Made by a program: the position numbers and the translations under genes. The notes beneath the pieces were generated by a model. It was not told the DNA's origin. It did not search any database and saw only the letters and a program-made list of their open reading frames with translations. DNA of 64,000 bases from Alloalcanivorax dieselolei B5 (GTDB lineage: Bacteria > Pseudomonadota > Gammaproteobacteria > Pseudomonadales > Alcanivoracaceae): the NCBI RefSeq assembly GCF_000300005.1, contig NC_018691.1, positions 310,001 to 374,000 of the forward strand, in the 5' to 3' direction. Each line of letters starts with the position of its first letter. Position 1 is the stretch's first letter. Positions 1 to 9,606 of this stretch are shown one piece after another.

Positions 1-202
1 GAACCAGTTGGCCCTATATGACCGGATCCAAAGTAGTAAATTGAAGGATCAGTTAACAAATGAAAACTAAAGGTTGCCCAGAGCTCCATTCGCTCGTTAT
101 CCTGTAGACGATACTTGGCAGATTGTTACCCCCTCCAGGTATCCCTCTACCTCGAATAACAAGCGTCTTGCCGTTTCCCGAACGGCGAATGGAGATGTAC
201 CC

Positions 203-1561
203 ATGAAAAAGAACAAGGTGCTTCAGGGAGCTGCCCTGGTAGCTTCCATGGGCGTGCTCAGTGGCCAGGCCATGGCGAGCATGGGCAACATCGGAACGAC
301 CTATGGCGTGCTGCCGTCCGACATCGCTTCCGCTCAAGGGCTTTCCCTGTTCAATACCCAGGTTTCCGCCGTCTACTACAACCCGGCTTACCTCGCCAAG
401 GATCCCCGTGGTGAGTTGACCTTCGGCTTGCTGCACGCGGAGCACGAACTGCGCGCCAACAGCCTGGGTGGCGCCGCGCCGCCGATCCGCAACGGAGACG
501 TGCTGCAGGACTCCCCGTCACAGCACGTTCTGGTGGGGATGAAAACCGATCTGAGTTCCATGACCCGTTTCAAACATCCGATCTACATGGGTGTGATGCT
601 GGGCGTGGAAAAATACGGTGAAGAGATGATGGCGTTCGAGTCCGCCACCTCCAACGAAGGGCAGTACTTCGAATATGGCCGCCAGCCGCTGTTCCTGGTG
701 CTCGGCGGCGCCACTCAGATCTGGCGTGGTCTGGACGCCGGCGCCTCCGCCCGGCTGACTCTGCATTCCGACGCGGAACTGCGCGCCACCACCACCCTGG
801 GTGGTGAGACCAGCTATGAATCCCTGAACGTTTCCGCCAAACCCTCGATCCGTCCGATCGTCAGCATGAACATGGATTGGGGCGAGAGTTTCTGCCCCGA
901 CGGCGGGTGCTGGTACAACGGCCTGGAAACCGCGTTGTCCTATCGCGGCTACTCCAATACCAAGACCACCGTTGATGCCAACACGGTGATTCCCGGCACC
1001 ATCGGCGAACCCGGCCTGTCCCTGGCGGTGACCACCCTGGACTCCTACCAGCCGGACATCATCGCCCTGGGTCTGCTTTACGGTAAGGAGCGTTTCCGTG
1101 TCGGTGTCAGTGCGGAGCTGCAGCGCTGGTCAGACCTGGAAGACGAATTCAAAGGCGACACCATCAAGGACCAGGCCGTGGAAGACGGCATTGGTGTGCT
1201 CGAATTCAAGGACATTGTTATTCCGCGCATCGGCGCCGAGTTCAAGGTGTCGCCGAACTACACGCTCACCGGCGGGGTCGCCTACAGCAAATCGCCGCTG
1301 GACTCCGATGCCTCGCTGGACGTGAACTACCTGGATGCCGACAAACTGATCGTCGGCCTCGGGCTCACCGCCCAGTTCGATGATCCCCACTTCTTCGCCT
1401 TCCCGGTGCGCTTCGACCTGGCTTACCAGTATCAGAAGCTGCGGCCGCGGGACTTCGACCTGTACGCCACCAATTCCCCCAGCTACCCGCAATCCTACGA
1501 GCGGGTGGAAGCGGAAGGTGACGTTCACGTCTTCGCCGGTTCGGTAACCCTGAAGTTCTAA
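203..1561 (+). CDS. FadL/OmpP1-like outer membrane porin
   Basis: Predicted beta-barrel outer-membrane protein of 452 aa. The start at 203 is chosen because GGAG lies at 191-194 and the residues that follow form a clear signal peptide (MKKNK, a hydrophobic stretch, then QAMA as cleavage site near residue 26). An in-frame ATG-less extension to 74 lacks these. The mature protein has many alternating aromatic and hydrophobic strands and ends in LKF, the C-terminal phenylalanine typical of barrel proteins. The early motif with YYNPAYLAK resembles the FadL/OmpP1 hatch region (NPA). FadL proteins carry hydrophobic molecules across the outer membrane; the substrate here is unknown. It lies 12 bp ahead of the lipoprotein gene and probably shares its transcript. 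Confidence 0.75.
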   Translation: MKKNKVLQGAALVASMGVLSGQAMASMGNIGTTYGVLPSDIASAQGLSLFNTQVSAVYYNPAYLAKDPRGELTFGLLHAEHELRANSLGGAAPPIRNGDVLQDSPSQHVLVGMKTDLSSMTRFKHPIYMGVMLGVEKYGEEMMAFESATSNEGQYFEYGRQPLFLVLGGATQIWRGLDAGASARLTLHSDAELRATTTLGGETSYESLNVSAKPSIRPIVSMNMDWGESFCPDGGCWYNGLETALSYRGYSNTKTTVDANTVIPGTIGEPGLSLAVTTLDSYQPDIIALGLLYGKERFRVGVSAELQRWSDLEDEFKGDTIKDQAVEDGIGVLEFKDIVIPRIGAEFKVSPNYTLTGGVAYSKSPLDSDASLDVNYLDADKLIVGLGLTAQFDDPHFFAFPVRFDLAYQYQKLRPRDFDLYATNSPSYPQSYERVEAEGDVHVFAGSVTLKF

Positions 1562-1573
1562 CGGAGGCCTCCC

Positions 1574-4500
1574 ATGAACATGCGTATCGTGTTGGCGCTG
1601 TGTGGCGCCGCGTTACTGACCGCCTGCGGCGGTGGTGGCGGCAGCAGTCAGACCGTGGACTTCAGTCCCTGGGAACAGATCGAGCTGTATTACAGCTACC
1701 CCTATAACGCCCAGGCCGGTGTGTCCCCGAACGCACCGCTGGTACTGGCGTTTTCCGAAGCCGTGCCGCAACTGAGCGCGGATCAGTTCTCCCTGCAGGG
1801 CCCGGAGGGCGCCGTCGAGCTGACTCTGAAACAGGTCAACGGCGACAAGAGTGTGGTGCTGACGCCGGCCGCGCCGTTGGCGGTGAACAGTGAATACACC
1901 CTGACCCTGAACGGGATCGGCGAGGACGGTGATAAGGAACTGCTGCCCGGCGGCCAACTGGCCTTCTCCACCCGGCCGGCGCTGGAAGGGGCCCGGCAAG
2001 AGCGCAGCACCGCCGAGGCTTTCCAGTTGGACCGCATCATCCCCAATGGCGATGATCTGCCGTTCCTGGACTTCTCCTCGGTGCAACTGACGCTGTCGCA
2101 GCCCATCGACCCGACCACGGTGAAGTACGGTGAGACCGTGCGTTTGACCCAGGGCGGGGAACTGGTACCGGCCACGGTGTTGGCCAGTGGCCGCTTCCTG
2201 ACCGTGGACCCCACCGACAGCGAGGACGCCGACGGCAACACCGTGGACGCTCTGAAAGCCGGTGAGGAAGTCACCCTGGAAGTGACCGACGGCGTGCAAA
2301 GCCTGTTCGGTGAGCAATTGACCGCCATTAACCGCAGCTTCACTCCGCTGGACACCAAGCCCCGTTCGGTAATGGTGCAGGAAGCCGCCCAGGCCGGTGA
2401 TCCCGCGGCCGGCTGTCTGGCGGACGGCACCACCCGATCACCGCTCAACAATGAGAGCATCAACTGCGTGCCGGTGAAGTCAAACCTGCTGGGTGACACC
2501 ACCGTCTCCATGCTCTCCGGCGACGTTTTCGCCGAACTGGCGTTCGCCCCCAACTTCCCGGATACCACGCCGCTGCGCCTGCCGCGTGGCTCGCTGCTCG
2601 ACGGCGAACCGCTGGATGTGCTGATCGGCGGCCAGGTGCCGGCCGGCTTTGATTCCGGTGACGTCACCGTGACCATCCTGTCGGACGCCAATGGTTACCT
2701 GATGAACGCCCCTTACAGCACGGACCCCAACGCGCCCCGGCGCCTGTTGCTGACCATGGACGTGGCGTTCGATACCGCTGACTCCCGCGCCAACGGCGCC
2801 TTCAACCAGGATCTGCTGCAAGTGGAGCTGGTGGGCACCGCCATCGTTGAGGGTGACCGCCTGGTGGTCGATGCCATCGGCGTGGTGGAGCCCCGCGTGC
2901 TGGGCGTGGAAAACGCCTACGGCGTGCTCAGCTTCCACATGGAGTCCTACTCCGACCAGACCATCCCGCGCGAACCGGAGCCGGATATGGAAGGGCCGGT
3001 GCTCAGTTCCTGGGTGCCCGGCGATCACATCAACAAGCAGCGTCCCGGTGACCCGGTGATCCTGACGTTTGATCATCCTCTGGACCCTCAGTCCGTTGAG
3101 AAGGACGTGAGCTTGCAATTGCTCGGAGCGAATACGCCGGTAGAGTTCGATTACGTGGTGGACGGTTCCTCCATCGTGATCCGTCCGGACACGCCGCTGC
3201 AGCACAACACCGATTATCAGGTGCTGTTCGACGATCGCCTCACTGATGTGGCGGGCAACCCGGCGCAGCCGCAAACCCTGGATTTCCGGCTGCCGGACTA
3301 CATCGAGGGTGAGCAACAATCGCCGGTGGTGCTCACCGCCTATCCGGGTTTCCCCTGTGTCACCACCGATCGCAATCTGGCGGCGAATGACGCCGGTCGT
3401 TGTGCGGGTGGCCAGGACGGCAGCGGCGGAGAGGATAAACCCGAAGACGACCATCTGCCGGTATTGCCCCTGGCCGCCAACCGCCCCATCGCGGTGACTT
3501 TCTCTCAGGAAATGGATGAACAGTCCGTTCGCGACCATTTCATTGTGGAAAGCGTGGATGATGCTGGCAGCACCTTGGAGGTTGTCGAGGGCAAGCTGAC
3601 CTATATGGGCCGCAAGATCGTTTTCGAACCCGACCAGCCCTGGGAAGAGGGTGTGCTGTACCGGTATACGCTGCCCTCCCAGGAAGGCAGCGTGGACGCG
3701 GCCAGCTGTGCAGGGGTTGCGATCTGTGACGTTCGTGGCCTGCCACTGCAAACACAACTGCTGGCGCAAAACGCAGATGACGCCCCGGCGGCCACCGACG
3801 GCGGCCCCAGCCTGGAAATTTTCTTCCGTGGCGCGCCCAACACCACCGCGACCCTGCAGCCGCTGCGTAACCTGCCCACTTCGGATGTGAATGCGAACTT
3901 TGTTTGGGACAAAGGTGGCGACAACAATCCAGGTGAGGTTCCGCCTTCACAGGATGAGGAGGCGTTACGTAATAGCGCGAATCTGTTGCCCAATGAGCCC
4001 TCCGCCACAGGCTCCATGATTGCCAGCGCCAATGTTGGGTGTGCGGTGGGCGAGAGCTGCCCGGATAATCAATTCCTCTATCTGTCTGGCAATCTGGATG
4101 TGGAGATCGTTGGGTATATGGCTCCAGATGAGGTCGCGGAAACCTATCCGAATGACGCCACGATCCCGGATCAGGTAAAACAGGAAGGGGCGGTATTGGT
4201 ATATATCAATCCGACTCGTTTGGTGACCTCCGGCTCTACCGTCGAGGTTGAAACGAAGGGACTGGGGAATTTGGCGTCGGTGCCAGCGGTACCGACAGGG
4301 CCCCAGTTGATGCGTATTCGTTATACATGCAATGCGGCTTCCAGTGATTGTGTGGCCCCGGATTATGGACGAGTGAAGGGTTGGATCGTCAAGGGTGATG
4401 GTAATCCACGCTTCCTGACCGATCTGAACTTATATTTGGACGCACCCAACTTGCAGCCTGTTGTGGGCTTGCTTGGCGTTAACTACAAACTCAAGCATAA

Positions 4501-4720
4501 CCTGCACAGTGAGCCGTTGAACTTGCAGTTGGCCGGAGACGTAACGTTCCTGGGTGATGGTCGCTTGCAGATCGAACAGATCAGCCAAAATGATTTGGAA
4601 TTGAATGTTCAGCTGGATGGCAAGGTGGCGGGTTTGATTACCGTTAATGACCAGATTCATCTGGTCATTCCTCAGGACAAGACCTTCCTCAACTACCTCA
4701 GCGAGCCCATCAAGCAATAA
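1574..4720 (+). CDS. large lipoprotein with Ig-like (Big_5/SbsA type) repeats
   Basis: Secreted lipoprotein of 1048 aa. The lipobox LLTAC puts the lipidated cysteine at residue 18, followed by a glycine/serine linker. At least three repeats of the SbsA Ig-like type can be seen, with motifs such as LVLAFSEAV (about residue 55), VILTFDHPLDP (about 495) and IAVTFSQEMD (about 640), each followed by a YTLTL- or YQVLF-like strand. A GGAGG ribosome site sits just before the start. Its place 12 bp after the porin gene suggests the two act together at the outer membrane, perhaps in uptake of a hydrophobic or polymeric substrate (inference). From about 3880 to the end the base composition becomes more AT-rich than the first two thirds. 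Confidence 0.75.
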   Translation: MNMRIVLALCGAALLTACGGGGGSSQTVDFSPWEQIELYYSYPYNAQAGVSPNAPLVLAFSEAVPQLSADQFSLQGPEGAVELTLKQVNGDKSVVLTPAAPLAVNSEYTLTLNGIGEDGDKELLPGGQLAFSTRPALEGARQERSTAEAFQLDRIIPNGDDLPFLDFSSVQLTLSQPIDPTTVKYGETVRLTQGGELVPATVLASGRFLTVDPTDSEDADGNTVDALKAGEEVTLEVTDGVQSLFGEQLTAINRSFTPLDTKPRSVMVQEAAQAGDPAAGCLADGTTRSPLNNESINCVPVKSNLLGDTTVSMLSGDVFAELAFAPNFPDTTPLRLPRGSLLDGEPLDVLIGGQVPAGFDSGDVTVTILSDANGYLMNAPYSTDPNAPRRLLLTMDVAFDTADSRANGAFNQDLLQVELVGTAIVEGDRLVVDAIGVVEPRVLGVENAYGVLSFHMESYSDQTIPREPEPDMEGPVLSSWVPGDHINKQRPGDPVILTFDHPLDPQSVEKDVSLQLLGANTPVEFDYVVDGSSIVIRPDTPLQHNTDYQVLFDDRLTDVAGNPAQPQTLDFRLPDYIEGEQQSPVVLTAYPGFPCVTTDRNLAANDAGRCAGGQDGSGGEDKPEDDHLPVLPLAANRPIAVTFSQEMDEQSVRDHFIVESVDDAGSTLEVVEGKLTYMGRKIVFEPDQPWEEGVLYRYTLPSQEGSVDAASCAGVAICDVRGLPLQTQLLAQNADDAPAATDGGPSLEIFFRGAPNTTATLQPLRNLPTSDVNANFVWDKGGDNNPGEVPPSQDEEALRNSANLLPNEPSATGSMIASANVGCAVGESCPDNQFLYLSGNLDVEIVGYMAPDEVAETYPNDATIPDQVKQEGAVLVYINPTRLVTSGSTVEVETKGLGNLASVPAVPTGPQLMRIRYTCNAASSDCVAPDYGRVKGWIVKGDGNPRFLTDLNLYLDAPNLQPVVGLLGVNYKLKHNLHSEPLNLQLAGDVTFLGDGRLQIEQISQNDLELNVQLDGKVAGLITVNDQIHLVIPQDKTFLNYLSEPIKQ

Positions 4721-4754
4721 CCCTTCCTTTGTGCATCACCTCTGTGCACCCTCC

Positions 4755-4780
4755 GCCGGCCCTTCGGGGCCGGCTTTTTT
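4755..4780. terminator. bidirectional rho-independent terminator
   Basis: GCCGGCCC, a TTCG loop and GGGCCGGC are followed by six T. The hairpin lies between two convergent genes, and the T-run overlaps the TAA stop of the minus-strand PepSY gene at 4779-4781. Confidence 0.85.
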
Positions 4781-6164
4781 ATATCCATGATTTTCCGGGA
4801 GGTTTCTCCGGGTGGCGCTCGGCCTTTGAAGGGAGGCCTTCACGCTGCAAGGTTCGCCGCAGGGTCCAGGCCCACAAGAACAGTACGATCAGGGTCAAGA
4901 CTATCCAACCCAGAATCACACCCGTCACGCCGGGGGATAATGCCGGCAGTTGCTGAGCGCCTTTGGCGGCATCGCCGTACAACGTGCGCATTTCGTGCAG
5001 CGCGAAAGGCAGTGAGGCGGCCAACACAACAGCGGAAACCACCACCGCCGGCAGAGTGCCCGGCCAGCGATGGCGTTGCCGGCTGTTGTGGGAACGCCCA
5101 AGACGGCGGGCGTGTATCCAGGTGCCGGTGAGGATCAGGCCGCACAATAAAAGGCCGAACACAAACCAGATCGCCTTGCTGACCAGGCCGGCGAAATCGC
5201 CGAAATGCAAAGGATCGGCGGTTTCCGACCAGCGCCAGTAAAGCGGCAGATCACTGGCGGATTGGTTGTACAGCACCTCCCCGGTGCGGGCATCCAGATA
5301 CAGATGATTGGCGCGGTCGCGCACCAGCACATGGTCGGTCTGGCCTTCCATATAAAACAAACCGGGACCGGGGGCGACCGTCCGGATATTCAAGTCTGGC
5401 CGTTCCCGATTGGCTGCGTGTATCAGTTCTTCCAATGGTCGAAGCGGCAGGGTCGGGTCGGAGGCGGGCCGGGGAATCGGATGCAGGGAGAACTCAGGAT
5501 CGCCGGCGTAGGCGAAGACACCGTCGCCGAAGTCCAGGCGAAAGCGCTCCACGCCATACCAGATGCCGGTCACGGCGATGATCAGCACAAACCACAAACT
5601 CCAGAGGCCGGCCAACTTGTGCAGCTCGCTCCACACCGCCGGCCGCCGCCAGGTCGCGATGGAAAAGAAGCGGGTCCACCAGCGCCGATAGAACATCAAA
5701 CCGGCAATCAGTGAAAGTAACAGTGTGACGGCCAGCAGCGCCACCAGGTAGGTGCCCCATTGGGTAGGGAAGAAAAAACTGCGATGAAAGTTACGAAAGA
5801 AGCGGTGAATGTTGAAGGCGCTGGTCGTGCCACGCAGCTCACCAGTGTACGGGTTGATGTACACCAGACGGCGTGGCTGGTCAGGGCGCTGAATCAGAGC
5901 CACCACCGCGTCACTATCGTGAGCCGGCGCCTGCATGCCGACCACCCGTCCCTGTGGGTAGGCGCGGGTTGCCGTTCGCATCCAGGCATCCCAGCCGGCG
6001 CGGTCGCCATCGGGTTGCACCCGCGCTTCGGGTGTGGCCAGCCAATCCAGTTCGTGGGCGAACACGGCGAAGGTACCACTCCAGCACAACACGAACAGCA
6101 GCAAACCGGTGATCACCCCAGTGAAGCTGTGCACCCGGAACCACAGGCGGGTGGCGCCGGACAT
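4779..6164 (-). CDS. PepSY-associated transmembrane protein of iron cluster 1
   Basis: Inner-membrane protein of 461 aa with an N-terminal membrane helix (about 15-35, preceded by LWFRVHSFTG), a periplasmic PepSY region, and further helices near 140-160, 190-210, 335-360, 375-395 and 420-440. Proteins of this family are found next to TonB-dependent siderophore receptors, and some are thought to reduce or release iron from siderophores in the periplasm. The start is only 3 bp from the receptor stop at 6168, so the two are co-transcribed. It is a different subtype from the 400-aa PepSY protein at 45896-47098. Confidence 0.8.
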   Translation of the reverse strand: MSGATRLWFRVHSFTGVITGLLLFVLCWSGTFAVFAHELDWLATPEARVQPDGDRAGWDAWMRTATRAYPQGRVVGMQAPAHDSDAVVALIQRPDQPRRLVYINPYTGELRGTTSAFNIHRFFRNFHRSFFFPTQWGTYLVALLAVTLLLSLIAGLMFYRRWWTRFFSIATWRRPAVWSELHKLAGLWSLWFVLIIAVTGIWYGVERFRLDFGDGVFAYAGDPEFSLHPIPRPASDPTLPLRPLEELIHAANRERPDLNIRTVAPGPGLFYMEGQTDHVLVRDRANHLYLDARTGEVLYNQSASDLPLYWRWSETADPLHFGDFAGLVSKAIWFVFGLLLCGLILTGTWIHARRLGRSHNSRQRHRWPGTLPAVVVSAVVLAASLPFALHEMRTLYGDAAKGAQQLPALSPGVTGVILGWIVLTLIVLFLWAWTLRRTLQREGLPSKAERHPEKPPGKSWI

Positions 6165-6167
6165 ACT

Positions 6168-8567
6168 TTAAAACTCCAGCTTCACGCCACCGAACACCGT
6201 GCGGGGCGCGCCTACGCTGATCCGGTAGTCGCCCCCGGACGCGGTGTAGTATTCCTCGTCGGAGAGGTTCTTCACGCCCAGATCGAAGCGCCAGCGTTCG
6301 CCGCTGTGCAGCGGCAGGTAATACCATACGCCGGCGTCCAGCACCGTGTAGTCGCCGATATCGAGCGAATGGGCGTTATCCCCGTAGCGATTGCTGGCGT
6401 AGGTGACGCCGCCACCCACTCCCAAACCTTTGAGAATGTTTTCGGCGTTCTGGAATTCGTAACTCGCCCACAGGCTGGCGGTGGTCTTCGGAACATTGCG
6501 CGGCCGGTTGCCATCGGTCGCGGTGTTGTCGCTGTCGATTTCGGCGTCGAGCACGCCGACGCCGGCGCGCAGATTGAACCCGGTGACCGGATTGGCGGTA
6601 ACGGTGAGTTCCAGTCCCTGTGAGGTGATGCCGCCGGTGGGGACCGGTTCTCCGTTGACGGTCTCGACCACGTCGTCTTCCCGCAGATCGAAAACGGCGG
6701 CGGTGATGAAATAGCGATTGTCCTCGGAGTGCCACTTCGCTCCCGCCTCGACCTGACGGCCTTCGCTGGGATCCTGCTGTATTACCTGCTGATTGCCGGT
6801 GTAAATATTCTGCGGCTCGAAGGTGTCGGCGTAGCTCAGATACAGATTCAATGCCGGCGTCGCTTTCCACACCAGCCCGGCGCCCTTGGTCAGCTTGTTG
6901 TTGTGGCCGGAATCCAGATCACGGGTTTCATTGGTCAGCAGGTTCTCATGATGGTAGTCGTTTTCGAATCGCTCGTAGCGCAGGCCGATGTCCAGGGTCA
7001 GGGTGTCGGTCAGCGAGAAATCCGTGGCGGAAAACACGCCATAGGACGTTAACGTGACATCGAAAGACTGGGCGTTGACGGGCGTGCCGATGTCATTGAC
7101 CAGAGTGAAAGAGTCCGGATCCTGAACGGTCCCGCCCACCTGAGGGGCGCCGGAAAAGTTTTTCCACTCCTGATGGAACTCACGGTACTCGACGCCCGTC
7201 GCCAGCCGTACCGGAATGACCGTGCCGATATCCCCAACCAACTGGGAACGGAAAAACTTATGCACGATTTTCTGATCCTGGTTGCTGATCACCCTTCGGG
7301 CCAGGGTGCCGTCCGGAAGGCCGTTATCGGGACCGGCGGCGGCCACTTCGGCGCGCAGGTCATCGTTGTCCTCCTGGCTGTAAAACAGCTTGTTGTCGAT
7401 TTCCCAGGCGGGGTTGGCCAGCGGGATAATGACACTGAGTTCACCAAGGTGTACTTCGGAGTCGCGCTCGTTGGGAATATTGCCGTCGTACCGGGTATCC
7501 CGGGGGACATCGACGATGCGCCGTTTCGAGTTGCCCGTGGCCACCGTGATCAGGCCCCGGTCGATATCGCGCCGGTCCCGGGTGTACTCATGGTTCAGGC
7601 CGACACGTACGCCGGAATCGCCCTGCCACAATAACGAGGATGAAAGGAACCGGCGGTCCACGTTGGTATCGCGGAAGGTTTCGCTGTCCTCGACGGCGCC
7701 GGTTACCCGATAGGCCAGGTTCTGGCTATCACCGACCGGGCCGGTGAGATCGATAACGCCACGGCGCTGCCCGTGCTCGTCGAACGTCATTGCCAGGGAA
7801 TGTCCACGCTGGAACCGGGGCTGCTTGGTTTCGATGTTGACGATACCTCCCGGCGACATCCGTCCGATATCCGCCACCGGTCCCTTGATGATCTGGACAT
7901 TGTCGATGGTGGCCGGATCGATGCGGCTGGCGTTGGAGGCCGGAATACCGTTGCGATAAATATTGTCGTTGCGGTTGAAGCCGCGAATCAGGGTGTGCTC
8001 CCGGGTGTTGCCATAGCCATCACCGACAACGATGTTGGGCGACATGCGGAAGGCATCGGCCATCTCCCGGGCCTGCTGATCCAGCATTAACTGCTCGGGG
8101 ATCACGTCGATGCTGCGCGGCGTGTCGGCCAGATTTTTCGGCAGGCGCAGCGAGCTGTCCGCGTAGCGGCTCTCATAGCGGGCCTGGGCCGTGCCGGTGA
8201 CCGACACCGCTTGCAGGGCGTGAGTCTGCTCTTGCCGCTCCAGGGTCAGGGTGCCGTCGCCGGTCAACCGGTGGCGCAGGCCGGAGCCTTGCAGCAACCG
8301 CGCTAGTCCTTCTTCCACGCTGTATTCCCCCCGCAGCCCGGGGCTCCGTTTGCCTTCGGTGAGCGTGGCGGCGGCGGAGAACATCAATCCCGACTCCGAG
8401 GCGAAGCGCGACAGCACCTGGCCCAGCGGCCCGGCGGGGATGGCGTAGGCGCGCGTAGCGGTCAGCGCGGCTGAGCCGGTGTCGTTGTTCTGAGCGGTGG
8501 CGGTGAGAGGCAGGAGCAGGGCGCCCAGCAACGGCCAGGCGCGGTGGAGCGTCGGTTGTGATGGCAT
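6168..8567 (-). CDS. TonB-dependent siderophore receptor with STN domain
   Basis: Outer-membrane receptor of 799 aa. It has a signal peptide (cleaved near residue 25), a secretin/TonB N-terminal (STN) signalling domain at about 38-112, a plug domain from about 145 (with DTPRSIDVIPEQ and a GGIVNIETK segment), and a beta-barrel ending in LEF. The STN domain marks it as a transducing receptor that signals to an inner-membrane FecR protein. That fits the FecR and FecI genes immediately upstream on the same strand. The likely ligand is a ferric siderophore; its type cannot be read from the sequence. Confidence 0.9.
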   Translation of the reverse strand: MPSQPTLHRAWPLLGALLLPLTATAQNNDTGSAALTATRAYAIPAGPLGQVLSRFASESGLMFSAAATLTEGKRSPGLRGEYSVEEGLARLLQGSGLRHRLTGDGTLTLERQEQTHALQAVSVTGTAQARYESRYADSSLRLPKNLADTPRSIDVIPEQLMLDQQAREMADAFRMSPNIVVGDGYGNTREHTLIRGFNRNDNIYRNGIPASNASRIDPATIDNVQIIKGPVADIGRMSPGGIVNIETKQPRFQRGHSLAMTFDEHGQRRGVIDLTGPVGDSQNLAYRVTGAVEDSETFRDTNVDRRFLSSSLLWQGDSGVRVGLNHEYTRDRRDIDRGLITVATGNSKRRIVDVPRDTRYDGNIPNERDSEVHLGELSVIIPLANPAWEIDNKLFYSQEDNDDLRAEVAAAGPDNGLPDGTLARRVISNQDQKIVHKFFRSQLVGDIGTVIPVRLATGVEYREFHQEWKNFSGAPQVGGTVQDPDSFTLVNDIGTPVNAQSFDVTLTSYGVFSATDFSLTDTLTLDIGLRYERFENDYHHENLLTNETRDLDSGHNNKLTKGAGLVWKATPALNLYLSYADTFEPQNIYTGNQQVIQQDPSEGRQVEAGAKWHSEDNRYFITAAVFDLREDDVVETVNGEPVPTGGITSQGLELTVTANPVTGFNLRAGVGVLDAEIDSDNTATDGNRPRNVPKTTASLWASYEFQNAENILKGLGVGGGVTYASNRYGDNAHSLDIGDYTVLDAGVWYYLPLHSGERWRFDLGVKNLSDEEYYTASGGDYRISVGAPRTVFGGVKLEF

Positions 8568-8661
8568 GGAGGATCCTTGATTCGCGATCGAAGACGATGG
8601 TTATCCGTACTGCCCCGCGAACCCGGAAAAGGGGAACCGCCGATGCAACACCGCGAAAAAA

Positions 8662-9606
8662 TCAGTCCCGGGCCGCGACCCGTACCCACCAGGGCGTGAC
8701 CCGGGTAACGGTGATCGGCAGCGTCGCTTCCAGCCCCCTGAGTACCCGGTCCGTATCGGCGAGAGGAAAACTGCCCACCACCTCCATGTCGGCCACTGCC
8801 GGGTCGCAGCGAATCACGCCCACACGATACCGGGCCAGTTCATCGAGCAGATCACCCAAAGGACGGTTGTCTGCCATCAGAATGCCCCGTTCCCAGGCGG
8901 AGCCCCGAGCCAGGGGAGCGACGTCGAACACCCGACGGGAATTGAAGGCCTGCTGATGTCCCGCTTCGACGATGGCGCTTTGATCCCGGGATTGGTCCGG
9001 ATACAGTGCCACCCGACCATGGCGAACCCCCACCCGGGTATGATTGCCCTCCAGCCGCACGGTAAAGAGAGTGCCCAGCGGCTGTGCCGTGCCGGCGGGC
9101 GTATGGACGGTGAGTGGGCGCGGATCAGCGGCGGTCTCAAGCAGAATCTCCCCGGCCAGCAGATCGAGGCGCCGGTGGGCGGTGTCGTAATCCAGATTCA
9201 CCGCGCTGTCCGTGTTCAGCCACAGGCGGGTGCCGTCCGGCAGGGTCGTTTCACGTATCTCGCCGACGGCGGTGCGCAGGTCCGCGCGCCATGCCGCCAC
9301 GGGAAGAACCTGCCAAGCCAGGGTACCGGTGCCGGCGGCCACGGCCAGGGCGCCGCCGCCTTTGAGAAAACGCCGGCGGCTACGGCCCGCGGCGGACAGG
9401 GCATGGTGGGCTGGTGTCGCCGGCAGCGCATGAAACCGCCGGTCCAGGGCTTCCACCCGTGCCCAGGCTTGGCGGTGGGCGTCGTCGCGCGTCAGCCAGT
9501 GTTGCCATTCGGCCCGCACCGCATCGCAGACCGGCTCCTCCTGCAAGGCCGCGAACCACTCCGCCGCCTCGGTCAGCACCGCATCGGACAGCGCCCGCCC
9601 GCTCAT
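8662..9606 (-). CDS. FecR-family anti-sigma regulator with Tat-like motif
   Basis: Regulator of 314 aa. Residues 1-60 form the cytoplasmic DUF4880-like sigma-binding region (AAEWFAALQ, with DDAHRQAWARVEAL). A single hydrophobic segment at about 82-103 is preceded by SRRRFLKGG, which matches the twin-arginine translocation consensus. The periplasmic FecR domain follows (LPDGTRLWLNTDSAV), then a C-terminal STN-binding region. It should pass the receptor signal to the sigma factor, whose gene overlaps by 4 bp (ATGA). Confidence 0.88.
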   Translation of the reverse strand: MSGRALSDAVLTEAAEWFAALQEEPVCDAVRAEWQHWLTRDDAHRQAWARVEALDRRFHALPATPAHHALSAAGRSRRRFLKGGGALAVAAGTGTLAWQVLPVAAWRADLRTAVGEIRETTLPDGTRLWLNTDSAVNLDYDTAHRRLDLLAGEILLETAADPRPLTVHTPAGTAQPLGTLFTVRLEGNHTRVGVRHGRVALYPDQSRDQSAIVEAGHQQAFNSRRVFDVAPLARGSAWERGILMADNRPLGDLLDELARYRVGVIRCDPAVADMEVVGSFPLADTDRVLRGLEATLPITVTRVTPWWVRVAARD

